64,000 nucleotides of DNA, from the NCBI RefSeq assembly GCF_000219535.2, contig NZ_CP007806.1, forward strand, positions 3,444,501 to 3,508,500, in the 5' to 3' direction. This document shows positions 11,595 to 19,306 of the stretch, one piece after another. The stretch comes from Brevibacillus laterosporus LMG 15441. Lineage in GTDB: Bacteria > Bacillota > Bacilli > Brevibacillales > Brevibacillaceae. Below the pieces are notes generated by a model. It was given only the letters and a program-made list of their open reading frames with translations, was not told where the DNA came from and did no database searches. Every line of letters begins with the position of its first letter. Within the stretch, counting starts at the first letter, position 1. The translations under genes were made by a program, and so were the position numbers.

Positions 11595-12382
11595 CTCTCA
11601 CTCCCCTCCAATGCTTCCATATAACTATAAATCACTTGATGTTCACGTTTTCGATAAGGTGTAAAGCCCAATTGCTCGTGCAAGGTACCTGTTGTACCCT
11701 CTTTTAAAACGACTCGTCGTTTAGCTACCCGGCGAGCTTGAGCAATCGTTTCCTCCGTCAACACCTTATCATTAGCCAATTGACGCAAGGTAGAAATACC
11801 ATGTGACTCGAAGACAGCTTGTTGGAACATAGGATCAAAATAAACTACATCAAATGAGTTATCTGGCAATGCTTGAAGCTTGTCAAGGTGATCAACCTGT
11901 TCCACCTGTACACGCCGCATCGCTTCGATTAAAGCTGGTGATCCCGTATCCCAATGAGTAAGACCGTCTCGGACAAGTCTCGCAATCATAGGCTCCGATT
12001 CAATTCCAACCACTTGCCCTGTTCCACCTGTGGCATAGGCAAATACGATCGCATCTGCCGCCAATCCCATCGTAGCATCAAGCACCTTATCACCTGGTGA
12101 AATTTGGCAAACAGAAAGCATAGTATCATTATCGCCGCGTTCTAGCCTCTTTATACGAAAAGACGCTGTATTTGGATGAAAAAAGAAAGCCTGTTGACCC
12201 CTCCGTTCCAACCTAGCTCCCTTAGCAGTTACAATTAAAATATCATTCGCCTGGTATTTATCTCTGAGCTTTTCAATCGAAAGCTCTCCACGTGAAACTA
12301 GTGGAGCGGAAAAGATAGTAGCCAGTTCCTGCGCATGAGCCAAAACAGACGCCCTTGGCTCATTTCCTGTTGTTACAATCAT
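11591..12382 (-). CDS. RsmJ-like class I SAM-dependent methyltransferase
   Basis: The 263-residue protein has a Rossmann-type core: motif I VLDATMGLAADA, the acidic end of strand 2 (VVGIESEP), and a catalytic-loop-like VVYFDPMFQ. This DP-M-F form is found in the RsmJ/YhiQ group, which methylates 16S rRNA in other bacteria. An N-terminal extension of about 90 residues includes ANDILIVTAKGARL. Substrate here is inferred only. It is the first gene of the operon with miaA and hfq. The ribosome site is weak (GAGTGAT). Confidence 0.8.
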   Translation of the reverse strand: MIVTTGNEPRASVLAHAQELATIFSAPLVSRGELSIEKLRDKYQANDILIVTAKGARLERRGQQAFFFHPNTASFRIKRLERGDNDTMLSVCQISPGDKVLDATMGLAADAIVFAYATGGTGQVVGIESEPMIARLVRDGLTHWDTGSPALIEAMRRVQVEQVDHLDKLQALPDNSFDVVYFDPMFQQAVFESHGISTLRQLANDKVLTEETIAQARRVAKRRVVLKEGTTGTLHEQLGFTPYRKREHQVIYSYMEALEGSER

Positions 12383-13072
12383 TTTATCACTCGTTTCCTA
12401 CTCATACTAAATCCGATCAAATTTGATTCCTATCTCTATGTATGCCTGCCTTGGTTGCTATCCTATTATACTAACAAAAGAAAGCTGACAACAGCAACGA
12501 ATTTTGATTAGCAATAAGTTTAAAATCATGGTTATTCACGATGTTGCCTCTTTTCCCCTAATCAGCTTCATTATCCATAAAAAGAAGAACATCCCACCGC
12601 CTCGTAAGCATACGTTCGAGATGTTCCTCTATACTCATGCCAATGGATGATCAAATTATCTCTACATCACTCGTTTGATTAGTTGTGTTTCTATTAGTTA
12701 ATTTGACCGCATTAACCGCTTTCTAATGCGATTCTTAACGAATATAGTTAACGTACATTTAGCTGATTTGCTTAAGTGCGTTGTCAATTTGGTTGTCAAT
12801 GTTGTCAGTTCTCTATCTTCTCTATCCTTGAGCTCATACTACCAGTCTGTGTCACTCATCATACCAACGATCAAAGATTCGCTTTTAATGTGTTGTATTT
12901 CTGTATACAACTTTGAATTCACCTTACCCACTTTCTGTTGCTCTGTGAATGTTTGAGAATAGGTCTTGTTACGAATGTAGGTATTCATCCAATTATATAT
13001 GGACAATTGTCTAGAATGTAGACAGCTAAATATACTAACAGGAAAATCAGATTAAGTTAAGGAGTGGTTGTT
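12383..13072. other. Intergenic junction zone between host operon and accessory DNA
   Basis: About 690 bp without an intact gene. It holds the promoter side of the methyltransferase-miaA-hfq operon near 12.4 kb and a decayed minus-strand ORF at about 12.8-12.96 kb. The upstream region of the Cys-rich gene lies at its right end. No tRNA gene and no clear attachment repeat can be seen. Confidence 0.5.
12805..12955 (-). pseudogene. Decayed paralogue of the small ORF at 13601-13759
   Basis: On the minus strand the frame reads GKVNSKLYTEIQHIKSESLI then VGMMSDTDW, then a TAG. The intact paralogue at 13601 has GNWNTFQPWEIAKLKNLSLI then ASMTNDIDWQHEL. The TAG replaces CAG, a 4-bp deletion follows, and the ends share CAAGGATAGAGAAGATAGAG exactly. 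So this is an old duplicate that has lost its frame and its start. Confidence 0.65.
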
Positions 13073-13393
13073 TTGGTTTGTTATTATGGCCCTGAAGCCT
13101 ATGAGAACTGCATGCAGTGGTGCGGATCTGGAGAAAATCCAGGTTTGCATTTTGAATGTCATCACCATTGTTATAAGTATAAAACAAAACCTTGGTGTAT
13201 AGAACCAATGCCATATGCGCCTTTAATACCTTATGGCATGACTCAACCAGTGCCTTACAGTCCACATCCATATTATGATCCATATTCCAATTTTCCTATG
13301 CAACCTCGTTCTCTATGTCCTCCTGAACATGAAAAAGTTCGGGTATGCGATTCTGCAGGTCGTAATTGTCGTTGGGTATGTTTGCCAACATAG
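13073..13393 (+). CDS. Small Cys-, Pro- and Tyr-rich protein, possibly spore coat
   Basis: A 106-residue protein with nine Cys: several in the first 45 residues, often in CxxxC/CxxxCxxxC-like spacing with His (HFECHHHC), and three more near the end (VCDSAGRNCRWVC). The middle is Pro/Tyr-rich (PYSPHPYYDPYSNF). There is no signal peptide or membrane segment. This composition is common in spore coat proteins, but I recognise no family. The start is best placed at TTG 13073, 8 bp after AAGGAG; the GTG at 13064 lies inside the ribosome site. Confidence 0.65.
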   Translation: MVCYYGPEAYENCMQWCGSGENPGLHFECHHHCYKYKTKPWCIEPMPYAPLIPYGMTQPVPYSPHPYYDPYSNFPMQPRSLCPPEHEKVRVCDSAGRNCRWVCLPT

Positions 13394-13550
13394 TCATTGA
13401 GTATTTACCGAGCGACAAGCAAACACCGCCCTTATCGTATGAGTCTGCAGGTTGATAATGAAAAAATCTGGTTTTGAAATCTGACGCCTTTTTATGGCGG
13501 TACCAGAGCTATATACAGTTTAATTAACCTGTTTTTTAATTAATAGTTTT

Positions 13551-13592
13551 CATAAAATTCGCTTCCTTATATCTTAGGAGACGAATTTTATG
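13551..13592. repeat. Long perfect inverted repeat
   Basis: CATAAAATTCG and CGAATTTTATG form an 11-bp stem around a 20-base centre that contains further pairing (CTTCC / GGAG). It lies between converging genes, so it may be a bidirectional terminator although neither side has a clean T-run. Confidence 0.6.
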
Positions 13593-13600
13593 ATTTCATT

Positions 13601-13759
13601 TCAGCCCTCTATCTTCTCTATCCTTGAACATAGCTCATGCTGCCAGTCTATGTCGTTCGTCATACTGGCGATCAAGGATAGGTTTTTGAGTTTTGCAATC
13701 TCCCAAGGTTGGAATGTGTTCCAGTTACCTTGTCGAAGAATATAAAAATTTTGTTGCAT
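13601..13759 (-). CDS. Small hypothetical protein, intact copy of a duplicated ORF
   Basis: ATG at 13759 gives 52 residues beginning MQQNFYILRQGNWNTF. A TTG at 13798 would lie in the upstream terminator. An AGGAG lies 12 bp before the ATG. The sequence (WEIAKLKNLSLIASMTNDIDW) looks like a small phage helical protein. No function is known to me. A decayed copy lies 0.8 kb to the left. Confidence 0.5.
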   Translation of the reverse strand: MQQNFYILRQGNWNTFQPWEIAKLKNLSLIASMTNDIDWQHELCSRIEKIEG

Positions 13760-13761
13760 AA

Positions 13762-13794
13762 AAGAAGGTAACTCCTGATCAGAGCTACCTTCTT
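13762..13794 (-). terminator. Terminator of the secreted-protein gene
   Basis: Minus-strand stem AAGAAGGTA / TACCTTCTT, ending in TTTT. It starts 10 bp after the stop of the gene at 13804. Confidence 0.75.
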
Positions 13795-13803
13795 CCAAAA
13801 TGT

Positions 13804-14508
13804 TTAAATGGAGAAACTGACTGTACCATTAATTTCCTTAGTTGAAACTGTCCCTAGGCCCTCAATAAATATAACAAGATTCAATGTACCTTTAATGTAG
13901 GCTTTCCCGCCATTTTTCTTGGAGTTCAAATCTACATATGACCTTTTGCTGTTGTGGGTATAAGTGTTCAGTGGATGGAATCCATAGATGGAACTGTCTG
14001 TACTGGTACTTGTGATTACACCTTTATCATAAGTGACAGTAACATAGCCTTTAATCCACGAGATATAAGTATCACTTATAATTTCTTCAAATTCTCTAGT
14101 TGCATATGCGCCAATGCCAGAATTTTTCTCGATTTTACCAGTAGTGTGTTTATTGTTTTGATCGTCAAGATAGAACAATAAAGCAGCGTATTCATCTACA
14201 TCGTTAACTTGAATACCTTTGTATCCTTTACTTTTAGAACGGTCAAACTCATCCATATCAACTGTTCCACCATCCCCAAAGTTCGCGTTTGCACGGACTT
14301 CCTCATAAGTGCTAAACTCCCCTTTGTATTTGTCGATGTACTTTTGATAATCTTCGTCGATTACGTCTTTAACCGTTAAAACACCTTCGAGCTGAGTTTT
14401 GTTTGAGGTTTGTTCAGCGCTTGATACATTATTTGCTGATACGGCTCCTGGTAACGCTGCGGGCAATAATAAACCAACTGCCAAAACTAGACTAAAAAAT
14501 TTTCTCAT
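13804..14508 (-). CDS. Secreted protein of unknown function
   Basis: A clear signal peptide at residues 1-25 (MRKFFSLVLAVGLLLPAALP, then GAVSA) is followed by a 209-residue acidic exported domain. TTG/ATG choices upstream add atypical residues; ATG 14508 follows TAGGAGG at ideal spacing. The mature part contains DEYAALLFYLDDQNNKHTTG and a beta-rich end (YVTVTYDKGVITSTSTDSS, KEINGTVSFSI). No family is recognised. It is divergent from a 34-residue membrane peptide gene, sharing a 59-bp control region. Confidence 0.75.
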   Translation of the reverse strand: MRKFFSLVLAVGLLLPAALPGAVSANNVSSAEQTSNKTQLEGVLTVKDVIDEDYQKYIDKYKGEFSTYEEVRANANFGDGGTVDMDEFDRSKSKGYKGIQVNDVDEYAALLFYLDDQNNKHTTGKIEKNSGIGAYATREFEEIISDTYISWIKGYVTVTYDKGVITSTSTDSSIYGFHPLNTYTHNSKRSYVDLNSKKNGGKAYIKGTLNLVIFIEGLGTVSTKEINGTVSFSI

Positions 14509-14567
14509 GAAATTACCTCCTAAAAAATGTATAATGGAATTCATTGAAACCGAAGGGAGTTGATACC

Positions 14568-14672
14568 ATGTTTTCATTCGGATTCCAAATTTGGACTGGG
14601 GTTATCATATGGGTAGTTGTAATCGCGGTAGTCGTTTTGGTAATCAGAAAATATTTAAAAAACAAAAAATAA
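14568..14672 (+). CDS. 34-residue single-span membrane peptide
   Basis: ATG at 14568 is preceded by AAGGGAG with good spacing. The peptide (MFSFGFQIWTGVIIWVVVIA onward) is one long hydrophobic helix with a basic tail ending RKYLKNKK. Length and layout resemble small bacterial membrane or type I toxin peptides, but no antitoxin RNA can be shown. It diverges from the secreted-protein gene, so the two may be co-regulated. Confidence 0.6.
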   Translation: MFSFGFQIWTGVIIWVVVIAVVVLVIRKYLKNKK

Positions 14673-14797
14673 AAATTCCCAACAATGCAATCCCGCTTGC
14701 GAATGCAAAATATTTACATATTATTACTACTATATTATTTAATTGGTAGTAAAGGAATATTTTGTATTTCTGAATTGGAGAGCAAGATATTATAGAC

Positions 14798-14887
14798 GTA
14801 ACCAAAAAACGGTGGAACCCTTTATTTATGGTTGTTCTGCTTGTTTTTTGGTTTTTTACATTTCCTTGTTATGTTCTAAATGAATGA
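14798..14887 (+). other. Possible second small membrane peptide frame
   Basis: In the 308-bp gap between the membrane peptide and the XRE gene, an open frame reads VTKKRWNPLFMVVLLVFWFF and ends CYVLNE then TGA. The hydrophobic core and basic head look peptide-like. There is no ATG, GTG or TTG with a ribosome site (a GGAGA lies upstream of ATT/ATA codons), so translation is doubtful. Confidence 0.25.
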
Positions 14888-14980
14888 TTAATGGATTGTC
14901 CATTATGTCAATTTTTATCTGAAAGCTTACGTATTTTTTTCAGATATTTCGTCAAAGCTTAGTGCTGAGGTGATAAATCA

Positions 14981-15205
14981 GTGTTTGGGTTAGGAAAAAA
15001 AAGGACAAAGCTTGGAAAGTATCTAGATCGACGTGGAATGAAACAGGAGTGGCTTTCTTCGACTTCAAAGGTTAACAGAGATACAATTGGACAACTTTGC
15101 TCCAATGATGAAAAGCTACCAACGATGAGAACCGCTAAAAAGATATTGGACGCCATACGCAAAGTAGATCCGACTGTGAAGCAAACCGACTTTTGGGAAA
15201 TGTAA
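14981..15205 (+). CDS. Small XRE/Cro-type DNA-binding protein
   Basis: A 74-residue protein made almost entirely of one helix-turn-helix: LGKYLDRRGMKQEWLSSTSK then VNRDTIGQLCSNDEKLPTMR. This matches the phage Cro/CI-like XRE class. The GTG start follows GAGGTGATAAATCA. A strong terminator follows, so it is a monocistronic regulator, possibly of the adjacent accessory genes. Confidence 0.8.
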   Translation: MFGLGKKRTKLGKYLDRRGMKQEWLSSTSKVNRDTIGQLCSNDEKLPTMRTAKKILDAIRKVDPTVKQTDFWEM

Positions 15206-15208
15206 AAT

Positions 15209-15240
15209 CCCCCGCCAGGTTCTTAATGGTGGGGGTGTTT
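15209..15240 (+). terminator. Terminator of the small XRE gene
   Basis: CCCCCGCCA / TGGTGGGGG stem with a 9-base loop, followed by TGTTT. Confidence 0.85.
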
Positions 15241-15295
15241 GCTGTATCCCTGTTCCCACAGGCAATACATTTTATGCAATTGAAAGATACTCTGC

Positions 15296-15634
15296 TTAGG
15301 CTTCTACCCTAATCACATCCTCCACAGGTATCCACCAGAAATCCTCATCATTCTTTAACTTGATCCGGTTAAACGTTGAATCAAATCTATCTACCCATCC
15401 CCAAGCGGAGTCTATCACGCCTCTACCCTCTTTTGTTTCTTTCCACCAGCTAATTGTTAAGGCATAGTCATATTGACGCGAGTCAGATATCCTGTAGCAA
15501 AACTCGGCCAGCTCATCCTCTTCAATGATCGGCTTCTCGATCAGCTTCTTATCCTCGTGATACTGACGTAACATTTCTACATGTTCCGGCAAGATGAATT
15601 TCGTTACAAGTGGATCATGGATTTTACTAGCCAT
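15296..15634 (-). CDS. YolD-like protein, SOS-associated
   Basis: The 112-residue protein shows YolD-like features: LVTKFILPEHVEMLRQYHED near the N-terminus, then GWVDRFDSTFNRIKLKN and the WWIPVEDVIRV end. YolD-like proteins are commonly encoded next to Y-family polymerases of the UvrX type in Bacillus elements; no polymerase is next to it here. ATG 15634 follows AGGGAG. An SOS-type box lies 19 bp upstream, in line with damage-induced expression. Confidence 0.7.
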   Translation of the reverse strand: MASKIHDPLVTKFILPEHVEMLRQYHEDKKLIEKPIIEEDELAEFCYRISDSRQYDYALTISWWKETKEGRGVIDSAWGWVDRFDSTFNRIKLKNDEDFWWIPVEDVIRVEA

Positions 15635-15652
15635 CAAAACATCTCCCTAAAT

Positions 15653-15666
15653 ACGAATGTACGTTC
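15653..15666. promoter_or_regulatory. LexA/SOS-type box upstream of the YolD-like gene
   Basis: CGAATGTACGTTCT, read on the other strand AGAACGTACATTCG. This is a near match to the Gram-positive LexA box CGAAC-N4-GTTCG (GAAC-N4-ATTC here). The same 17-base string, with ATA in front, recurs at 21462-21478. Confidence 0.65.
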
Positions 15667-15903
15667 TTATTTTATTAGATGATGAGGAGATTATGCAACG
15701 AACAATTTTTGACTATCTAAATTAAAAAAGAAGATATTTTTTAAAAAATATACAAAATGCACCATAATTAATTACAGATTTTTCAATTTATGTTTTGTTT
15801 TATGAAAATCAATCTCGTATAATGCAAATGTGCCGGCCGACATAGCTAGTATTCTTACAACATTTTTTATTCGTTATTCTTACATACACTCATAAAGGAG
15901 GTA

Positions 15904-15942
15904 AGTACTTTTCTCTTTCTCTACAGATAGAGTAAAAGTGTT
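15904..15942 (+). promoter_or_regulatory. Hairpin between a distant ribosome site and the kelch start codon
   Basis: AAGGAGG at 15895-15901 is 47 bp from the ATG at 15949, too far for normal use. Between them ACTTTTCTCT (15907-15916) pairs with AGAGTAAAAGT (15929-15939) with one bulge, and the stem extends by three weaker pairs. If it forms, the ribosome site comes to within about 11 bases of the start. Confidence 0.4.
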
Positions 15943-15948
15943 AAACAA

Positions 15949-17163
15949 ATGAACCTAAAGAAAATAGGATTATTCGCTATTGCGATGATTATGACCTTGT
16001 TTAGTTTTCAAACGTATTCGTTTGCAGCAGAAGAAATGGAATGGGTTAAAAAAGCACCAATGCCAAATGGAAAAGAAAGTCTTCGTAGTTTAGTCTATGA
16101 AGATAGGATATACGTATATGGTGGATATGGAAACGATATGGCAACTTCAGCACTCGAAATGTATGATCCGGAAATAGATCAGTGGAAACAATTAGCCAGT
16201 TCTTCTATTCCAAGATTCAAAACAGGACTTGTTCAAAGTCAAGGTAAATTTTATGCTATAGGAGGATATAATTATACATTCCCTGATAAAGTAACAAATA
16301 AAGTTGAAGAATACGATCCGAATTCAAATACTTGGGTTGCAAAACAAGATATGCCCACACCACGTTATGATGTTTATCCCATAACCTTAGGAGAACAAAT
16401 TTACACTTTCGGTGGAGCTTCAAAAGATGGAAGATCGGACGCAGTAGAAGTATTTAATCCCCAAACAGATACTTGGATTACGAAAAATCCAATGCCTGTT
16501 AAAGCAGATAGAGCCATTCCTTTTCTTATCAATAACTCTATTTATGTACTTGCTGTTAATCATAATACAGAAGTCCCTACTTTTCTTTATAACTATAACC
16601 CTATAGAGGATACATGGACGTTTATAAAACAGGCCCCTGAATTATATGGAACCGTCTATGTACATGTTAATGATGAAAAAGTTTTTTACTTTGGGAGTAG
16701 TTTATCCTACTATGACTCACTTTCAAAAAAATTAGTACAGTATCCTGTTAAACCGCTAGGAAGAAGTAATTTTACATCTGAATTTGTGAATGATCATCTT
16801 TATGCTATAGGTGGTTATAAAGATTTAAATGACGTATTTGAATTAGCCATTTCAGATACATCTAAACCAGATCCAGATCCAGACCCTAATCTGAATCCTG
16901 ATCCTAACCCAGAACCAAATCCAAATCCAACTGGAAACGCACTCTTAGTTATCTACATGGATAGTGGTTTAATCAAAGAATATGAAATGACAAATGAAGA
17001 AATCAGAAACTTTACCGAATGGTATGAAGGTAGAGCCAAAGGAAACGGTAGAGAAGCCTACATCGTTAATAAGAAATACAACATCGGACCTTTCAATTCT
17101 AGAAAAGACTTCATTAGCTACAGTCATATTGAAAGCTTTGAAGTCCAAGAATACAGTAGATAA
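15949..17163 (+). CDS. Secreted kelch-repeat protein with a C-terminal accessory domain
   Basis: Signal peptide at residues 1-26 (MNLKKIGLFAIAMIMTLFSF, cut after SFA). Next come about six kelch repeats over residues 33-300 (RIYVYGGYGND, KFYAIGGYNY, QIYTFGGASKDG, LYAIGGY), which build a beta-propeller. A Pro/Asp/Asn linker follows (about 305-328), then a 75-residue domain, NALLVIYMDSGLIKEYEMTN to FEVQEYSR. This kind of end domain occurs on secreted Bacillales proteins; its role is unknown to me. Adhesion or glycan binding is plausible but inferred. The immediate ribosome site is poor. Confidence 0.8.
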   Translation: MNLKKIGLFAIAMIMTLFSFQTYSFAAEEMEWVKKAPMPNGKESLRSLVYEDRIYVYGGYGNDMATSALEMYDPEIDQWKQLASSSIPRFKTGLVQSQGKFYAIGGYNYTFPDKVTNKVEEYDPNSNTWVAKQDMPTPRYDVYPITLGEQIYTFGGASKDGRSDAVEVFNPQTDTWITKNPMPVKADRAIPFLINNSIYVLAVNHNTEVPTFLYNYNPIEDTWTFIKQAPELYGTVYVHVNDEKVFYFGSSLSYYDSLSKKLVQYPVKPLGRSNFTSEFVNDHLYAIGGYKDLNDVFELAISDTSKPDPDPDPNLNPDPNPEPNPNPTGNALLVIYMDSGLIKEYEMTNEEIRNFTEWYEGRAKGNGREAYIVNKKYNIGPFNSRKDFISYSHIESFEVQEYSR

Positions 17164-17170
17164 TAAGATA

Positions 17171-17198
17171 CCCCCTCCTACATACGGAGGGGGTTTTC
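17171..17198 (+). terminator. Terminator of the kelch gene
   Basis: CCCCCTCC / GGAGGGGG stem around TACATAC, followed by TTTTCGTG and later a T-run. Confidence 0.9.
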
Positions 17199-17241
17199 GT
17201 GTTTTTTTAAGGTGTTTGGTAAGTTGTTTAAATAGCAATAA

Positions 17242-17263
17242 CCCTCTAGGGCTTCCTAGAGGG
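17242..17263 (+). terminator. Second stem-loop behind the kelch gene
   Basis: CCCTCTAGG / CCTAGAGGG with a GCTT loop, followed by ATTTTG. It is near-palindromic and may serve as a back-up or bidirectional terminator. Confidence 0.7.
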
Positions 17264-17385
17264 ATTTTGTGCTTATAATGATTAAAGGCCCATTTCATCT
17301 ATAAAATAGCACATTTAGGAACATGTCTTCTGTACATAATTTATATTTAGCTGTTTGAACCTCGATCGTCGAAGAAGAGAGTTGG

Positions 17386-17414
17386 TTGCAAAAAAACAAG
17401 AAAAAAGGTAAAAT
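17386..17414 (+). promoter_or_regulatory. Probable sigma-A promoter of the unknown/XRE-ImmA pair
   Basis: TTGCAA and TAAAAT are separated by exactly 17 bp, about 47 bp before the first start codon at 17461. Confidence 0.55.
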
Positions 17415-17460
17415 GGTTGCAAAGATGTTTGTCAAGAAAAATAAGAAATGAGGTTAATAA

Positions 17461-18117
17461 ATGCAAATTATTCTTCTAAAGAATCCTATGGATGTACTTC
17501 AAGAAGAAATCCCCCGAGCAATCCGTTCAAAGTTTATACCTATAATAAATCGTGGTTACAATCTTGCGAATAATGTTATAAAAGAGATTCCCTTCTTGGA
17601 TTGGGATTTAGGGTATCAACACACTGGATATTTAAAAAATATAGCTGTTCAGTATGCCTTTAAAAAAGAAACGGAGAATGGTAATTTACCTTTTGAAAGT
17701 AGCTTGGTGTTCAATTCAAACCGAAGCTCTAAACATTTAGAAATGAAAACTGGGAACTCTATTATTACAGTGAGTCAAGTTCAAAATCATAATGTAATTG
17801 CTAGACATGCATTCTTCAGAAAGAAACTGCAATTATCTAACCAACTTCGCTTTAATTTTGATACTATTAATGATAATTTTGTAACTGAACAACCATATTA
17901 CATATTAATAACTCATGGATATGGACAAGAGGCACCGAATTTTATCAATGTAGGTATCCCAGATGGGCACTCTTGGATGACAAAGATCAATTTGCTAGCT
18001 GAACCTCATCTAGTAACAGCAAGAGATGACAACAAAGTAAAGGAAGAGGAAATTATGCCAGAGCAATTAGTTGGATTTAAAAAGTTTGTTAAAGAGGTGG
18101 TGGGAAGTGAAAAATAA
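17461..18117 (+). CDS. Unknown protein coupled to an XRE-ImmA/IrrE gene
   Basis: A 218-residue soluble protein, MQIILLKNPMDVLQEEIPRA at the start, with a beta-rich middle (HLEMKTGNSIITVSQVQNHN) and WMTKINLLAEPHLVTARDD near the end. There is no signal peptide or membrane segment, and I recognise no family. Its end overlaps the start of the XRE-ImmA gene by 11 bp, so both are made together. The pairing of an unknown protein with an HTH-protease suggests a toxin-antitoxin-like or phage-control unit, with this as the possible effector. That is inference. AT-rich, with its own promoter and terminator: a typical cargo cassette. Confidence 0.7.
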   Translation: MQIILLKNPMDVLQEEIPRAIRSKFIPIINRGYNLANNVIKEIPFLDWDLGYQHTGYLKNIAVQYAFKKETENGNLPFESSLVFNSNRSSKHLEMKTGNSIITVSQVQNHNVIARHAFFRKKLQLSNQLRFNFDTINDNFVTEQPYYILITHGYGQEAPNFINVGIPDGHSWMTKINLLAEPHLVTARDDNKVKEEEIMPEQLVGFKKFVKEVVGSEK

Positions 18118-19270
18118 CAAGTCTCACTTCTCAACTTTCAACCCTCAAAAACTAACTGACGCGAGAGAAGCTAGAGGTCTTACACTGAAAGAGCTCTCTG
18201 AATTAGTTGGGGTCTCCCATCAAGCCATCTCTAAATTCGAAAAAGGGGCAACCACTCCTAGTTCTCAAACTCTAGAACGCATTTCTGATACTCTTACAAT
18301 GCCTATTCATTATTTTTTTAGTAATAGTAAAGAGGCAACAGAAGATAGTGTAGTCTTCTTTAGAAGTAGAGCTGCGGCTACAGTTAAATCAAAAAAGATT
18401 CATTCTAAAAGAATTAACTGGGTTAAAATAATTCATAAATACCTAGATGATATATTAGAATTTCCAGAATTAGATATCCCTAAATACAATGTATCTGACG
18501 TTTATGAACCTATTGCATTTGAAGAGATAGACGAGATAGCTAATACAGTTAGAAAAAAATGGGGTTTAGGTGATGGTCCCATCAGTAACATTTTGTTATT
18601 GCTTGAAAAGAAGGGAGCTATAATTTCAAGAGCTACCTTTGCTGATTATAAAATTGATGCATGCTCTAGATGGGAAAACGATGAGAGGCCCTATATATTT
18701 TTAGGCAATGATAAAACTGCCCCACGTTCGCGATTTGACGTTGCTCATGAATTAGGTCATTTAATTTTGCATCCAAACTTGAAATTAAGTGAGTTTAACA
18801 ACAAAGTAAATTACAAATTAATTGAAAAAGAAGCTGATCGTTTCGCTTCTGCATTTCTTTTACCAGCTTCAAGTTTTGGTAATGAAGTGATGTCTAGTTC
18901 ACTTGATCATTTTGTCAGTTTAAAAAAACGTTGGAAAATTTCAATCCAAGCCATGGCATACCGAGCATATCAACTAAACATATTAAATGAATATCAATTT
19001 ATTTATCTTAGAAAAAAATTAGCATCTAACAATCAGCTAAAAAATGAACCTCTTGATGATGTAATTCCTTTCGAAGAACCTTCTGCCTTAAAACAAGCCA
19101 TTGAGCTTATACTTCAACATGGTATTAAGACAAAAGAAGAGTTAGTTTATGAAATTGGATTGTTTCGTAATGATATTGAGATCTTAGCTAACTTAGAGCC
19201 TGGATACCTACTGGATACAGCCAAACATTTAAATGTTATTTCCTTTAAATTGAAGAAAGATAAGCTCTAA
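18107..19270 (+). CDS. XRE HTH fused to ImmA/IrrE-type metallopeptidase
   Basis: About 387 residues. The N-terminal XRE helix-turn-helix covers about 10-65 (LTLKELSELVGVSHQAISKF). The ImmA/IrrE (COG2856) peptidase domain contains the zinc motif VAHELGHLIL near residue 215, with the downstream glutamate in EKEADRFASAFLLP. ImmA-type proteases cleave repressors, as in ICEBs1 induction; fused HTH-peptidase forms are often regulators of toxin-antitoxin-like or phage-defence loci. The GTG at 18107 is preceded by AGAGGTGG and overlaps the upstream stop; a TTG at 18071 is a longer option. A strong terminator follows. Confidence 0.85.
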   Translation: MKNNKSHFSTFNPQKLTDAREARGLTLKELSELVGVSHQAISKFEKGATTPSSQTLERISDTLTMPIHYFFSNSKEATEDSVVFFRSRAAATVKSKKIHSKRINWVKIIHKYLDDILEFPELDIPKYNVSDVYEPIAFEEIDEIANTVRKKWGLGDGPISNILLLLEKKGAIISRATFADYKIDACSRWENDERPYIFLGNDKTAPRSRFDVAHELGHLILHPNLKLSEFNNKVNYKLIEKEADRFASAFLLPASSFGNEVMSSSLDHFVSLKKRWKISIQAMAYRAYQLNILNEYQFIYLRKKLASNNQLKNEPLDDVIPFEEPSALKQAIELILQHGIKTKEELVYEIGLFRNDIEILANLEPGYLLDTAKHLNVISFKLKKDKL

Positions 19271-19306
19271 ACTAAGCCTCCTGTTTATTTACAGGAGGCT
19301 TAGTTT
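19270..19306 (+). terminator. Terminator of the XRE-ImmA operon
   Basis: A 15-bp perfect stem, AACTAAGCCTCCTGT / ACAGGAGGCTTAGTT, with a TTATTT loop and trailing TT. It could work in both directions. Confidence 0.9.

Noticed and set aside
12726-12956. Plus-strand 76-codon frame in the border gap
   Set aside because: Antisense to the decayed paralogue of the ORF at 13601; the similarity is on the minus strand.
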